Shown in pieces: positions 1 through 9,365 of a stretch of 64,000 nt of DNA. Location: positions 1,364,001-1,428,000 of the forward strand of contig NZ_CP022347.1 of NCBI RefSeq assembly GCF_002238335.1, in the 5' to 3' direction. Position 1 is the stretch's first letter. Every line of letters begins with the position of its first letter. The stretch is from Campylobacter avium LMG 24591 (lineage in GTDB: Bacteria > Campylobacterota > Campylobacteria > Campylobacterales > Campylobacteraceae). Made by a program: the position numbers and the translations under genes. The notes below the pieces were generated by a model. It did not search any database. It had not been told where the DNA came from and saw only the letters and a list, made by a program, of their open reading frames with translations.

Positions 1-62
1 GCATATAAAAGTGCTAGGGTTAAAATGGCTGTAAATATTATAAGGCTTTTTAGAAAAAACAT
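1..62 (-). CDS. N-terminal fragment of a membrane or exported protein, cut by the window edge
   Basis: Reading leftwards from an ATG at 62-60, the frame stays open to the window edge and begins MFFLKSLIIFTAILTLALLY, a strongly hydrophobic signal peptide or first membrane segment. A TATAAT-like box lies just upstream on the same strand, in the AT-rich region shared with the divergent gene to the right. Only about 20 codons are visible, so the family cannot be assigned. The call rests on the open frame, the hydrophobic start and the divergent layout, and could still be chance. Confidence 0.4.
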   Translation of the reverse strand, partial: MFFLKSLIIFTAILTLALLY

Positions 63-275
63 GACTTATCCAAACAAATTTTAAAAATTATACCCTTTTT
101 AAATCAAGCTTCTTAAGAATTTGGCTTTGAAAAATATAATTTAAGTAAAAAAGTCTTGATATTACTCACTATAGTTTTTAAACTGTGAAATTTGCGAAAT
201 TTTTAAATTTCATTTCTAATTTAAGTAGCTTGACAAAATTTTATATAAATTTAATTGTTAATTAAGAAAGAATGT

Positions 276-301
276 TAAAATTTTAAAAAAAGTGTCGATT
301 T
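276..301 (+). promoter_or_regulatory. sigma28 (FliA)-like promoter
   Basis: TAAAATTT at 276-283 is followed ten bases later by GTCGATTT at 294-301. This resembles the flagellar sigma28 pattern TAAA.TTT / CCGATA.. used in Campylobacter, although the spacer is one base shorter than the enteric consensus. It sits about 35 bases upstream of the small motility-like gene at 337. No better sigma70 box is obvious there. The functional assignment is an inference. Confidence 0.45.
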
Positions 302-336
302 ATGTCTTGACATTAATAAAACAAAAGGAGTCATCG

Positions 337-513
337 ATGGATGTAAGTATGTCAAATGCTTCTTTAATGTCAGCTGTGAGTGTTAGTACCTTAGGCAAGG
401 CCATTAACGCAGCTCAAGATTCTGCTTTACAGCTTATGGAGTCTATAGACGCTCTAAGCTCTGGCGAGGTTCAAGCTAGCTCGGGCTCTTCTGCACTCGA
501 CATTTATGCCTAA
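337..513 (+). CDS. Small YjfB-type putative motility protein (58 aa)
   Basis: A 58-residue protein starting MDVSMSNASLMSAVS and ending SALDIYA. The pattern of a short N-terminal MD.s segment, a helical middle (STLGKAINAAQDSALQLMESI) and a C-terminal LDIYA-like end matches the small YjfB putative motility family; the function of that family is unknown. An earlier in-frame codon at 292 is possible, but AGGAG at 326-330 fits the ATG at 337. A sigma28-like box lies upstream and an intrinsic terminator directly downstream, so it is a monocistronic gene probably expressed with late flagellar genes. The next genes, nhaA1/nhaA2, are not in the same transcription unit. The family match is moderate because of the short length. 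Confidence 0.65.
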   Translation: MDVSMSNASLMSAVSVSTLGKAINAAQDSALQLMESIDALSSGEVQASSGSSALDIYA

Positions 514-517
514 GTTT

Positions 518-540
518 AGGGGTTTTAAACCCCTATTTTA
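518..540 (+). terminator. Rho-independent terminator after the YjfB-like gene
   Basis: AGGGGTT (518-524) pairs perfectly with AACCCCT (528-534), with a three-base loop, and is followed by ATTTTAT. It closes the small sigma28-type transcript before nhaA1. Confidence 0.8.
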
Positions 541-638
541 TCTCATTTGTAACTGCGTGATATTTTTTTATCATTTATAAGCTCTTTTTAGCTTTATTTT
601 TGATAGAATTAAAAATAACGAAGTTTTTGGAAAAAATA

Positions 639-1817
639 ATGCAATTTATCACAAGATTAGTAAAAAATGAATCCTTTCCAGGTGTTTTATTGATAATATT
701 TACAGCCCTTGCTCTGCTTTGTCAAAACACCCCATTTTTAAGCGCAATATATGAAAATTTCTTACACCTAGAAATAGGCATAAATGTAAGCGGCGCGAAC
801 GAACACAGTGCAACAGTGTCAAAAAGCCTAGTTCATTGGATAAATGACGGCCTTATAGCTATTTTTTTCTTTTGCATAGGACTTGAGTTAAAGTATGAAA
901 TTTTAAGAGGACAATTAAGAGACATAAAATCAGTCTCTTTGCCTATATTTGGCGCGCTTGGCGGTATGATTTTTCCAGCTCTTATCTTTACTTCTATCAA
1001 CTCACACGATAGTTTTGCCATGCAAGGCTGGGCTATACCAACAGCCACTGATATAGCTTTTGCCGTTGGAATTCTAATGCTTATAAAAGGAATTCCAACA
1101 AGCTTAAAGCTTTTTTTACTAAGTCTTGCTATCTTTGATGATTTTGGAGCTATAGTAATCATAGCCCTTTTTTACACAAGCGAATTGTCATTATTTGCTA
1201 TATTGGTTTGCGTGTTGTGCGTAGCTTTGTTGTTCTTGCTAAATTATTATCATGTTTCAAAACTGCCTTTTTACTGCATCATAGGCTTTATACTTTGGGT
1301 GGCCATGCTTGAAAGCGGGGTTCATGCGACATTATCCGGTGTGATAGCAGCTATTTTCATACCAATAGATACGAAAAATAATGAAAGTTTTGCCAAAAAA
1401 ATATATAATGATTTAAATCCTTGGGTGATGTATTTGATACTGCCTCTTTTTGCCTTTGCAAATGCTGGGGTGGACTTAAAGGGTCTAGATCTTTCATACT
1501 TGTTATCATCTGTTAGTCTTGGAATTTTCTTGGGCTTATTTTTAGGAAAACAGCTGGGCGTGTTTTTGTTTTCATTTATCAGTGTAAAGCTTAAGCTAGC
1601 AAGTTTTCCTAAGGACGCTTCGTATGTGCAGTTTTATGGAATTTGCATACTAACAGGCATTGGTTTTACCATGAGTTTATTTATAGACACCCTTGCTTAC
1701 GCTGATAATTTAGGAGCCTATGCACAGGCAGATAAGTTAGCAATACTGCTTGCAAGCTTTAGCTCTGCAATTCTTGCTTATGTCTATTTAAAACTTACAA
1801 GCAAGGAAAAGAATTGA
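639..1817 (+). CDS. nhaA1: Na+/H+ antiporter NhaA (first copy)
   Basis: Inner-membrane sodium/proton antiporter that exports Na+ and supports pH and sodium homeostasis. The protein is 392 aa from the ATG at 639; an upstream TTG at 600 is in frame but unlikely. Twelve or so hydrophobic segments are visible. NhaA hallmarks include the region around [15 protein letters not shown], with the paired-Asp region [19 protein letters not shown] holding the ion-binding aspartates, and the C-terminal [10 protein letters not shown] motif. The length is normal for the family. Its stop overlaps the TTG start of a second nhaA by four bases, so the two are translationally coupled. C. jejuni also carries two adjacent nhaA genes. 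The RBS is weak (a GGA just upstream). Confidence 0.95.
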   Translation: MQFITRLVKNESFPGVLLIIFTALALLCQNTPFLSAIYENFLHLEIGINVSGANEHSATVSKSLVHWINDGLIAIFFFCIGLELKYEILRGQLRDIKSVSLPIFGALGGMIFPALIFTSINSHDSFAMQGWAIPTATDIAFAVGILMLIKGIPTSLKLFLLSLAIFDDFGAIVIIALFYTSELSLFAILVCVLCVALLFLLNYYHVSKLPFYCIIGFILWVAMLESGVHATLSGVIAAIFIPIDTKNNESFAKKIYNDLNPWVMYLILPLFAFANAGVDLKGLDLSYLLSSVSLGIFLGLFLGKQLGVFLFSFISVKLKLASFPKDASYVQFYGICILTGIGFTMSLFIDTLAYADNLGAYAQADKLAILLASFSSAILAYVYLKLTSKEKN

Positions 1818-2968
1818 ACAAAATTTTAAGCATAATAAAAGATGAGTCTTTTGGAGGTATATTACTTATCATATCTACTATACTAGCACTGATAGTTGCA
1901 AATAATTCCCACAGTGCAGCTTATAGAGAATTCATATACTTGCCTATGGGCTTTCATATAGATAGCTTTATTTTTTCCAAGCCTCTTTTGCTTTGGATAA
2001 ATGACGGCCTGATATCAATATTTTTCTTTGCCATAGGCCTTGAGCTTAAAAAAGAATTTTGCGAGGGAGAATTTAAAAATCCTAGGAAGATTATCCTGCC
2101 TTTATTTGCCGCTATAGGTGGTATAATCGTGCCTGCACTTATCTTTGTTGCTATAAATTTCAATAACGAATATGTGCTTAGAGGCTGGGCTATACCAACA
2201 GCTACGGACACGGCTTTTGCCTTAGCGATTTTGCTACTTTTAGGAAAAAGAATTCCTAGCTCTTTAAAAATTTTCTTATTATCTCTAGCTATCTTTGATG
2301 ATGTGGGAGCTATATTAATCATAGCCATTTTTTACACGAGCGACTTACACTACCTAGCCTTAATAGGTGCTGGCGTGATAGTGTTTGCTCTGCTTTTACT
2401 AAATTTATTTGGCATAACTAGAAAATCATTTTACCTTATCTGCTCTGTTTTGCTTTGGCTAACAGTCTTACAAAGCGGTGTTCACGCTACCTTAGCAGGA
2501 CTTATAACCGCATTTTTCATACCTCTTTATAAGAAAAACGGGGCGCACTTTTTGGATGAAATACTTGAGGGGCTTAGATTATGGATAAATTTTGTAATAC
2601 TACCTATCTTTGCCTTTGCAAATGCTGGGGTGGATTTTTCAAAATTGAAATTTAGCGATATTTTTAGCGGAGTAAGCATAGGTATCTTTTTAGGGCTTTT
2701 TGTGGGCAAGCAAGTTGGAGTATTTATATTTTCTTACATAAGCGTGAAGCTAAGATTATCAAAACTTCCTGAAAATTCAAATTTCAAACAACTTTATGGA
2801 ATTTGCATACTAACAGGTATTGGCTTTACCATGAGCTTATTTATCGACGGCCTAGCGTATAAAGTAAGCGACACCTTTAACTATGCTGATAATTTTGCTA
2901 TTTTGCTGGCCTCTCTTTGTTCTGGTGTATTTGGCTATGTGTTTTTAAGGTTTTTTGCTAATAAATGA
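1814..2968 (+). CDS. nhaA2: Na+/H+ antiporter NhaA (second copy)
   Basis: Second NhaA paralogue, 384 aa, starting at a TTG preceded by AAGGA and overlapping the end of nhaA1. It keeps the same motifs: [15 protein letters not shown], the Asp pair in [19 protein letters not shown], and [15 protein letters not shown]. The two proteins have clearly diverged from each other outside the transmembrane core, so this is an old tandem duplication rather than a recent one. Its stop overlaps the start of the following lipoprotein gene (ATGA), extending the same operon. The likely role is again Na+/H+ exchange, perhaps over a different pH range, although nothing in the sequence shows that. Confidence 0.95.
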   Translation: MNKILSIIKDESFGGILLIISTILALIVANNSHSAAYREFIYLPMGFHIDSFIFSKPLLLWINDGLISIFFFAIGLELKKEFCEGEFKNPRKIILPLFAAIGGIIVPALIFVAINFNNEYVLRGWAIPTATDTAFALAILLLLGKRIPSSLKIFLLSLAIFDDVGAILIIAIFYTSDLHYLALIGAGVIVFALLLLNLFGITRKSFYLICSVLLWLTVLQSGVHATLAGLITAFFIPLYKKNGAHFLDEILEGLRLWINFVILPIFAFANAGVDFSKLKFSDIFSGVSIGIFLGLFVGKQVGVFIFSYISVKLRLSKLPENSNFKQLYGICILTGIGFTMSLFIDGLAYKVSDTFNYADNFAILLASLCSGVFGYVFLRFFANK

Positions 2969-3441
2969 TTAGAATTTGCCTTTTTATTGTTTTCTTTTCC
3001 TTATTTTTTGTTGCTTGTAGCTCTCACGGTAGCTATTATTACCAAGGCAGCTCTGCTTACAATAAAAATTTAGTTTCTAAGCTATATTCCGTACAAAAAC
3101 AGTGGAGCAAAACTCCTTATAAACTAGGCGGAACTAGCCCTAGAGGTGCTGACTGCTCAGGCTTTACGCAAACTGTGTTTTTAAATAATTTTGCTGTTAA
3201 AATTCCTAGAACTACAAGATTGCAAATGCAAAGCGGACAAACAGTTTCAAGAAGAAATTTAAGAACCGGAGATTTGCTATTTTTTAGAACAGGCAGAGGT
3301 CCAAGCGGCCTTCATGTTGGAATTTATACTAGAAATGGCAAATTTATACACCTATCTACAAGAGGTGGGGTAAAAGAAGTTAGCTTAAATACTAGGTATT
3401 GGGGTAGTAAGTATTTAGGGGCTAGACGGTATCTAAGATGA
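2965..3441 (+). CDS. NlpC/P60-family lipoprotein peptidoglycan hydrolase
   Basis: A 158-aa exported lipoprotein. The signal peptide ends in the lipobox FVAC with the lipidated Cys at residue 18. The NlpC/P60 cysteine-peptidase domain follows: the nucleophile is Cys64 in GADCSGF, the catalytic His is His117 in GLHVGIY, and the third polar residue is probably His129. Members cleave stem peptides in peptidoglycan. The gene overlaps nhaA2 upstream and murI downstream by four bases each, so envelope ion balance, wall hydrolysis and wall-precursor supply share one transcript, as in C. jejuni. Confidence 0.9.
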   Translation: MIRICLFIVFFSLFFVACSSHGSYYYQGSSAYNKNLVSKLYSVQKQWSKTPYKLGGTSPRGADCSGFTQTVFLNNFAVKIPRTTRLQMQSGQTVSRRNLRTGDLLFFRTGRGPSGLHVGIYTRNGKFIHLSTRGGVKEVSLNTRYWGSKYLGARRYLR

Positions 3442-4181
3442 ATGTAGGAATTTTTGACAGCGGCGTTGGCGGACTTAGCGTGTTAAAGTCCATACTAAAA
3501 GAACAATTGTTTGAAAATATAATCTACTACGGAGACACAGCGCGCGTGCCTTACGGCGTAAAAGATAAGGATACTATCATCAAATTTTCCATACAGGCTT
3601 TAAACTTTTTTTCTCCTTTTAAGCTTGATATGCTAATCATAGCTTGTAATACAGTAAGTGCTTACGCCTTAGACGAGCTAAGAACAAGGGTTGATTTTCC
3701 CGTGCTTGGCGTGATTGATGCGGGCGTTAGTGCTACAAAATACGCCCTAGATAATAAAGATAGTGAAATTTTAGTCCTAGCAACAAAGGCAACGATAAAT
3801 TCTAAACAGTATCAAAAAAGATTGCAAGATGAAGGCTTTAAAAACATCAATTCCCTTGCCACAGGGCTTTTTGTGCCTATTGTTGAGGAGGGAATTTTTG
3901 AGGGTAGGATTGTTGATTCTTTATTTGAGTATTATTTCAAAGAGCTTAAAAAAAGCCCGCAAGCTGTGATACTTGGTTGCACTCATTTTCCTCTACTTAG
4001 CGATGCCTTGCAAGAATATTTTGGCAAAGATTGCAAACTAATCCACTCAGGCAACGCCATAGTAAGACAACTAAAAGAAAATTTCGATATGAAAAGCATA
4101 AACAAAGAAGCAAAACTAAGCTTTTACGCAAGCAGCGATGTACAATCCTTAAAAAACACTGCTAAAATTTGGCTTTCCTAA
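3438..4181 (+). CDS. murI: Glutamate racemase
   Basis: Cytosolic enzyme converting L-glutamate to D-glutamate for peptidoglycan synthesis. The protein is 247 aa, a normal length. It begins with the family signature IFDSGVGGLSV and contains both catalytic cysteines: Cys70 in IACNTVSAY and Cys181 in LGCTHFPLL with His183 adjacent. The start codon overlaps the stop of the lipoprotein gene (ATGA). Its stop overlaps the stop of the convergent rnhB, so there is no room for a separate terminator. Confidence 0.97.
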   Translation: MNVGIFDSGVGGLSVLKSILKEQLFENIIYYGDTARVPYGVKDKDTIIKFSIQALNFFSPFKLDMLIIACNTVSAYALDELRTRVDFPVLGVIDAGVSATKYALDNKDSEILVLATKATINSKQYQKRLQDEGFKNINSLATGLFVPIVEEGIFEGRIVDSLFEYYFKELKKSPQAVILGCTHFPLLSDALQEYFGKDCKLIHSGNAIVRQLKENFDMKSINKEAKLSFYASSDVQSLKNTAKIWLS

Positions 4182-4735
4182 AATAAAGTAGGCTCCAAAG
4201 CCTTTAATTTAAAGCTTTTCCTGTGAATTTTGCTAAGACCGTATTTTTTAATCATTTCTAAATGAAGCTTGCTTGCGTAGCCCTTATGTTTTGCGAAGTG
4301 GTATTTCTCAAACTCATGCGGCAAGCTTTTCATAAACTCATCCCTACTAACCTTAGCCAATATACTAGCTGCACTTACTGTTGGAATTTTTTCATCAGCC
4401 TTTATCATTGTTTTTATATCGCTGATGCCGAAATTTGTATTACCATCAAACAAAAGATTGGCTTTGTTGAAATGACTTTTTATGATGCTTAAAGCTTTTT
4501 TAAAACACAGACTAAGCCCTAATCTATCTATATCCTCGCAGCTTATATGTATGATTAGATACTGCGAGTTTTCCTTAATCTTGGCAAAAAGCTCCTCTCT
4601 TGCCTTAACTGTTAGCTTTTTAGAATCATTTAAGCCCTTTATGTGCAAATTTAACTTACAAGCCGCTATGCTCAAGCTTCCTGCTAAAGCACCTCTGCCG
4701 GCCTCATCAATGCCTACTAAATTTAAATCACTCAT
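4178..4735 (-). CDS. rnhB: Ribonuclease HII
   Basis: Cleaves the RNA strand of RNA-DNA hybrids and initiates ribonucleotide excision from DNA. The protein is 185 aa. The N-terminal GIDEAGRGALAG supplies the first metal-binding Asp10-Glu11 pair, LFDGN gives the next Asp, and ASILAKVSRD gives the last acidic ligand; this DEDD set defines type 2 RNase H. It is transcribed towards murI and overlaps it by four bases at the stops. It is divergent from the envelope protein at 4805, sharing a short AT-rich intergenic region. Confidence 0.96.
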   Translation of the reverse strand: MSDLNLVGIDEAGRGALAGSLSIAACKLNLHIKGLNDSKKLTVKAREELFAKIKENSQYLIIHISCEDIDRLGLSLCFKKALSIIKSHFNKANLLFDGNTNFGISDIKTMIKADEKIPTVSAASILAKVSRDEFMKSLPHEFEKYHFAKHKGYASKLHLEMIKKYGLSKIHRKSFKLKALEPTLF

Positions 4736-4774
4736 AAAGAAATCCTCGCACGAAAAATATTTATTTTACTCTGT

Positions 4775-4780
4775 TATAAT
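4775..4780 (+). promoter_or_regulatory. -10 box upstream of the YdgA-like gene
   Basis: A perfect TATAAT in an AT-rich stretch, 25 bases before the ATG at 4805, with an AAAGGA ribosome-binding site in between. As is usual in Campylobacter there is no clear -35 box. Confidence 0.6.
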
Positions 4781-4804
4781 AAAATAAAAATTTAAAGGAA
4801 AGTA

Positions 4805-6241
4805 ATGAAAAAAACTTCGATTTTAGCGTCCGTTACTATAGTTGTTCTTTTGCTTGCGTATTTCGCGCAGGTTTATTTTATGTCAGAGGCTAGCCAAAAG
4901 GCCTATGAAAAACTCGTAGCCTACAAGCACCCATATTACACTATCCTTGATAGCAACATCACAAAGGGATTATTTAACTCAAAGGCTGAATTTTTAGTAA
5001 AAATCAACGGAAATAATATCTTAGATTCTACAGATGAAAATGAACAAAGCTATGAAGTAATAAGATTTTTAAAAACACTAGAGAACATCGATGGTATAAA
5101 TCTTGTATTAAATACCAAAAACAACGTCTTTGCAAAAAACAACATAGAAATTTTGCTAGCAAATCCTAGCTATGATGAAAAATCTAAAGGAGATTTAGCA
5201 AGTATTAAATACCCTGTATCTGCTTATTTTGATTTATCTTTAAGTGCACAGATAAAGGGAGATTTAACCCTAAAATTAGCTGATATGGATGTAAAAATGG
5301 GAAAGGAAAGCTTGCTTAGTCAAAACACCTATCTTGTGCTAAAAGATTTTTCATCTAATGAACTAAAATTCGGTGCCTTAGAGCTTAATTCTGACAAATT
5401 TATAGCAGGCTCAAAAAGAGATAAAATTGACATACAAAAATTAAACTATGTAGAAAATTTTAAGCAAGCTATCAACATAGCACAGCACCACGATGCTTAT
5501 GTGCTAGGCAAGGGCTTTTTTGAATCAAAGGGAGTTTTTTCGCTTGAAAAACTTAGCTTTCAAGGTGTTGATATAAATAAATTAACTTTAGAAACGCAAA
5601 TAGAAAAAAACAATGAAGAAAGCTTTAATATGCCTTTTAAATTTTCTATAGCAGAAATTGCAAACGCAGGCATGAATGTAAAAAATGTAAAATTTGACTT
5701 AAACACAAACAATATTTCATCAAAATGGTTTAATACCATAAGTTCGTCGCAAAGCTCAGGAGAGTTTTATTTTGACTTGTTTGCAAGCACCTCGCCTAAG
5801 ATAGAGCTTAATGATTTTTCAATCACAATCAACGATGCAAATGTAAGTGCAAAGGCACAGGCTAGCTTTACTAAAGACGCAACCAAAGCAAATGCTAGCG
5901 TCATAAGCGATAAAAAACTTGGCGAAATTCACTTGATGTTTGCCTTGCTTGGATTTGATTCTATGTTTGTTCAAAAAGATGGAAAATATGTTCTTGATTT
6001 TATTTATGATGATAGCGATAAAAATAACATCACAGCCAAATTAAATGAAAATAATATCTCGCAAGCCTTTAAAAACATTCCTTACGGCTTTAACAATGAG
6101 GTTAAGAGCGAAACAGATATTTTTGAAGATGAGAATTTACGTGAGAGAGAGAGCGAAATAAATATTCTTGGAGATGAAAATTTAAGTGATGAGGAAGGAA
6201 TTTTTGACGGCGAAGTAAAAAATCCAAATTCCACAAACTAA
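4805..6241 (+). CDS. Envelope protein resembling the YdgA/DUF945 family
   Basis: A 478-aa protein with a single N-terminal membrane segment (about residues 5-27) and a long periplasmic part predicted to be largely beta-strand. The layout (one anchor, an early conserved Y..L.....KGLFNS stretch, then repeated amphipathic strands such as SFQGVDINKLTLETQ) resembles the poorly understood YdgA/DUF945 family. The function is unknown; family members have been linked to the cell envelope. The last 60 residues are very acidic and low in complexity (EDENLRERESEINIL and similar). It lies four bases before rarA, so the two are probably co-transcribed although functionally unrelated. Confidence 0.55.
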   Translation: MKKTSILASVTIVVLLLAYFAQVYFMSEASQKAYEKLVAYKHPYYTILDSNITKGLFNSKAEFLVKINGNNILDSTDENEQSYEVIRFLKTLENIDGINLVLNTKNNVFAKNNIEILLANPSYDEKSKGDLASIKYPVSAYFDLSLSAQIKGDLTLKLADMDVKMGKESLLSQNTYLVLKDFSSNELKFGALELNSDKFIAGSKRDKIDIQKLNYVENFKQAINIAQHHDAYVLGKGFFESKGVFSLEKLSFQGVDINKLTLETQIEKNNEESFNMPFKFSIAEIANAGMNVKNVKFDLNTNNISSKWFNTISSSQSSGEFYFDLFASTSPKIELNDFSITINDANVSAKAQASFTKDATKANASVISDKKLGEIHLMFALLGFDSMFVQKDGKYVLDFIYDDSDKNNITAKLNENNISQAFKNIPYGFNNEVKSETDIFEDENLRERESEINILGDENLSDEEGIFDGEVKNPNSTN

Positions 6242-6245
6242 AATA

Positions 6246-7427
6246 ATGAACCTAGCCCTAAAATTTAGACCACAAAAACTATCTGAACTTTTAGGGCAAG
6301 ATGAACTTGTACAAACATTTCAAAAATTTATAGAATTACAAAAACTTCCACACAGTATATTTTTTGGCCCCTCTGGTTCGGGAAAAACGAGCTTTGCAAG
6401 GATTGTAGCAAAGGAATTTTCGCTAGATTTTTTTGAATTTGATGCCGCGTCTTTCAAAATGGAAGAGCTAAGAAATATAGTCCAAAGATACAAACAAAGC
6501 CTTTATAAACCACTAATTTTCATAGATGAAATTCACAGATTATCAAGGACTCAGCAGGATTTGCTTTTGCTTCCAATGGAGAGTTTAAACTGCATTTTAA
6601 TAGGTGCTAGCACGGAAAATCCGTACTTTGTCCTAAGCTCTGGCATTAGAAGCAGAAGTATGCTTTTTGAATTTAAAGCCTTGCAGGATAAGGACTTAGA
6701 AACACTTTTACTAAGACTTGCCAAAGAACTTGATATAAAGATAGAAGATGAGGCTAAAAAATTAGCCATAAGGCTTAGTGCTGGCGATGTTAGAGCCTTA
6801 TTAAATTTGGTAGAATTTGCCCTTGTCTTTGATGAAAAGAATTTAAAAACCGAAAATATAAACAAGGTAAAAGCAAAAACAAGCCAAAACCTAAACAACA
6901 AAGACAGCCACTACGACCTAATCTCAGCCTTTATAAAAAGCTTAAGAGGCAGCGATGTTGATGCGGCTCTTTATTATCTTGCAAGGATGATTGAAGCTCA
7001 TGAAAATGCTGATTTTATAGCAAGAAGAATGCTAATTTTTGCTAGTGAAGATATTGGAAATGCCGACACAAATGCCCTAACAGTCGCCACTAACACCCTG
7101 CTTGCTGTAAAAAACATAGGCTATCCTGAGGCTAGGATTATCTTAGCACAGTGCTGCGTTTATCTAGCAAGTGCCGTGAAGTCCAACTCAAGCTACAAGG
7201 CCATTAACAAGGCTCTTGATTATGTTAAAAACAACAAGGCCTTAGAAATACCAAACTATCTTAAAAACAAGCACGAAGATAAGAAAAATTATCTTTATCC
7301 TCACGATTTTGGCGGCTTTGTAAGGCAGAGATATTTAAGCAAAGATGTGAAATTTTATGAAAGTACGCAAAAAGGGGATGAAAAAAGGCTCTTTGAGATA
7401 GTTAAAAATTATAAAGATAAGGCTTAA
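6246..7427 (+). CDS. rarA: Replication-associated recombination ATPase RarA (MgsA)
   Basis: AAA+ ATPase related to clamp-loader subunits that acts at stalled replication forks. The protein is 393 aa. Walker A is GPSGSGKT at residues 41-48 and Walker B is IFIDEIHR around residues 91-98. The sensor region is ILIGASTENPYF, the RarA-type form that distinguishes it from RuvB and DnaX. The C-terminal half has the family tetramerisation region (RMLIFASEDIGNADTNAL, then the HDFGGFVRQRYL segment). It begins four bases after the YdgA-like gene with no good Shine-Dalgarno sequence, suggesting translational coupling. Confidence 0.93.
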   Translation: MNLALKFRPQKLSELLGQDELVQTFQKFIELQKLPHSIFFGPSGSGKTSFARIVAKEFSLDFFEFDAASFKMEELRNIVQRYKQSLYKPLIFIDEIHRLSRTQQDLLLLPMESLNCILIGASTENPYFVLSSGIRSRSMLFEFKALQDKDLETLLLRLAKELDIKIEDEAKKLAIRLSAGDVRALLNLVEFALVFDEKNLKTENINKVKAKTSQNLNNKDSHYDLISAFIKSLRGSDVDAALYYLARMIEAHENADFIARRMLIFASEDIGNADTNALTVATNTLLAVKNIGYPEARIILAQCCVYLASAVKSNSSYKAINKALDYVKNNKALEIPNYLKNKHEDKKNYLYPHDFGGFVRQRYLSKDVKFYESTQKGDEKRLFEIVKNYKDKA

Positions 7428-7493
7428 CTGTAACATTTCGTAATATCTAATTATTTATCGCCTCATTTACTTACAAATTTAGAAAAAATTAGT

Positions 7494-7499
7494 TAGAAT
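7494..7499 (+). promoter_or_regulatory. -10 box of the ilv leader transcript
   Basis: TAGAAT fits the Campylobacter -10 pattern TA.AAT. It would start transcription near 7506, giving a roughly 20-base untranslated lead into the leader ORF at 7528. Confidence 0.45.
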
Positions 7500-7527
7500 T
7501 CTACAAAGACTAACAAAGGAGAATGCA

Positions 7528-7623
7528 ATGAGAACTTACAAACCCTCGGCTTTTAAAAGAAAAACACAAAAATTAACTAAAAACACTTCTTCTACCCTAG
7601 TCCTGCTGATACCTGTCATTTAA
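7528..7623 (+). CDS. Leader peptide of the ilvIHC genes (31 aa)
   Basis: A short ORF with a good AGGAG (7517-7521) six bases before its ATG. It encodes 31 residues: a basic stretch (KRKTQKLTKN) and a C-terminal run LVLLIPVI just before the TAA. Seven of the last eight residues are Leu, Val or Ile, the end products of the operon downstream. The codons used (CTA, GTC, CTG, CTG, ATA, GTC) are uncommon in this AT-rich genome. This is the expected arrangement of an attenuation leader that senses charged branched-chain tRNAs. It is followed by about 45 T-rich bases, but I find no strong GC hairpin, so the switch mechanism (terminator, Rho or translational coupling) is open. Confidence 0.75.
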   Translation: MRTYKPSAFKRKTQKLTKNTSSTLVLLIPVI

Positions 7624-7682
7624 CTTTTAATCTTTTTTATTTTTCAAATTTTTTATTTTTATTTATTTTTTAAGGATTTATT

Positions 7683-9356
7683 ATGAAATTAAATGGTTCT
7701 GAAATACTTATGGAAGTTTTGATAGAACAAGGAGTTGATCTTGTTTTTGGGTATCCTGGCGGTGCGGTTTTAAATATTTATGATGCGCTTTATAAATACC
7801 AAGATAAAATAAAACACATAATGCCTGTTGATGAATGCGGTGCGGCTCACGCAGCAGACGGTTATGCAAGAGCTAGCGGAAAAACCGGAGTTGTGATAGC
7901 AACAAGTGGTCCTGGCGCTACAAATTTAGTAACAGCCCTTGCAACAGCTTATATGGATAGCGTTCCATTGGTGGCAATTACAGGCAATGTTCCTAAGAGT
8001 TTAATAGGCAAAGATAGCTTTCAAGAGGTGTATATAGCTGGAATCACCATGCCAATCACAAAGCATAATTTTATGGTAATGGATGTAAAAGACCTAGCAT
8101 ACACGGTTAGAAAAGCTTTTGAAATAGCTAATAAAGGCAGAAAAGGCCCTGTGCTAATCGACATACCAAAGGATGTATCGGCCGATATTACCGAATTTGC
8201 AAGAAAGACAAAAAAAGAGCCTGCGAAATACAAACTAGACAATGTCTTGCAAAAAAACATACAAGAGGTGGTTCAGCTTATAAAAAATTCAAAAAAGCCT
8301 TTAGTGTATTTTGGCGGCGGAACAAAGGACTACACGCAAGTTTTGAAAGATTTTCTTGTAAAAACCCAAATTCCTTGCGTTCATACCATAATGGCGGCTG
8401 GAAATATAGCCTATGATGAACCTTTAAATGTAGGTTTGGTTGGAATGCACGGCACAGTTACTTCAAATACCGTTATAAACGAGGCCGAGCTGATTATAGC
8501 TATTGGTACTAGATTTAGCGATAGAGTTGCGCTTAATACAAACAAATTTGGCGCAAAGGCTACAAAAATTCATATAGATATAGACTTAAGCGAGATAAAT
8601 AAAAATGTAAAGGTTGATTACGAGCTTATAGGGGATTTAGATGAAATTTTAAAGGCCTTTTTAAGTAGCGACGCAAAAGCACAAAGCAAGGAATGGCTAG
8701 AATACATACAAAAGCTTAAAGACGAAGAGAAAAAAAGGCAAGATGAGTATTATAATCCTACCGAGTTCATACCTAAAAACATTATGGAGGCCATCAACGA
8801 AGCTACAAACTCGGAAGCAATCTGCGTAACTGATGTTGGACAACACCAAATGTGGGCTGTGCAATTTTGCAAACACAAATACCCTAGAAGCTTTTTAACA
8901 AGCGGAGGGCTTGGCACTATGGGCTTTGCTTACGGGGCTGCGATTGGGGCTAAATTTGCAAAACCGCAAAAAGATGTTATACACATAACAGGCGATGGCT
9001 CTTTTTACATGAATTTAAACGAGGTTGCAACTGCTGTTGAGCACAAGCTGCCAATAATTAGCATTATACTTAACAACAACACCTTAGGCATGGTAAGGCA
9101 GTGGCAAGGTGAATTTTATGAGAAAAGATACTCAAGCACAGATATGAATAAAAAAATGGACTATGTGAAAGTCGCCAAGGGATTTTACGCTAAGGCCTTT
9201 TCTTGCAAGAGCTTGCAGGAATTTAAAGAGGCTTTAAAAGAGGCTTTAAAAGAAAAAACCGTGCCTACCTGGATAGAATGCGTAATAGACAAAGACGAGA
9301 GAGTTTTACCTATGATACCAGCTGGCGGTAGCGTAGATAATATAATAGTAAAATAA
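7683..9356 (+). CDS. ilvI: Acetolactate synthase large (catalytic) subunit
   Basis: Thiamine-diphosphate enzyme that condenses two pyruvates, or pyruvate plus 2-oxobutyrate, in the first common step of Val/Leu/Ile synthesis. The protein is 557 aa. The N-terminal domain has GYPGGAVLNIYD, the catalytic Glu region (PVDECGAAHAADGYARASG) and TSGPGATN. The C-terminal domain has the ThDP-binding motif beginning at GDGSF and ending in NN (HITGDGSFYMNLNE, then NNNTLGMVRQWQ). AAGGA precedes the ATG. It lies downstream of the Leu/Val/Ile leader ORF, nine bases before ilvH. Confidence 0.97.
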   Translation: MKLNGSEILMEVLIEQGVDLVFGYPGGAVLNIYDALYKYQDKIKHIMPVDECGAAHAADGYARASGKTGVVIATSGPGATNLVTALATAYMDSVPLVAITGNVPKSLIGKDSFQEVYIAGITMPITKHNFMVMDVKDLAYTVRKAFEIANKGRKGPVLIDIPKDVSADITEFARKTKKEPAKYKLDNVLQKNIQEVVQLIKNSKKPLVYFGGGTKDYTQVLKDFLVKTQIPCVHTIMAAGNIAYDEPLNVGLVGMHGTVTSNTVINEAELIIAIGTRFSDRVALNTNKFGAKATKIHIDIDLSEINKNVKVDYELIGDLDEILKAFLSSDAKAQSKEWLEYIQKLKDEEKKRQDEYYNPTEFIPKNIMEAINEATNSEAICVTDVGQHQMWAVQFCKHKYPRSFLTSGGLGTMGFAYGAAIGAKFAKPQKDVIHITGDGSFYMNLNEVATAVEHKLPIISIILNNNTLGMVRQWQGEFYEKRYSSTDMNKKMDYVKVAKGFYAKAFSCKSLQEFKEALKEALKEKTVPTWIECVIDKDERVLPMIPAGGSVDNIIVK

Positions 9357-9365
9357 GGATTTGCG

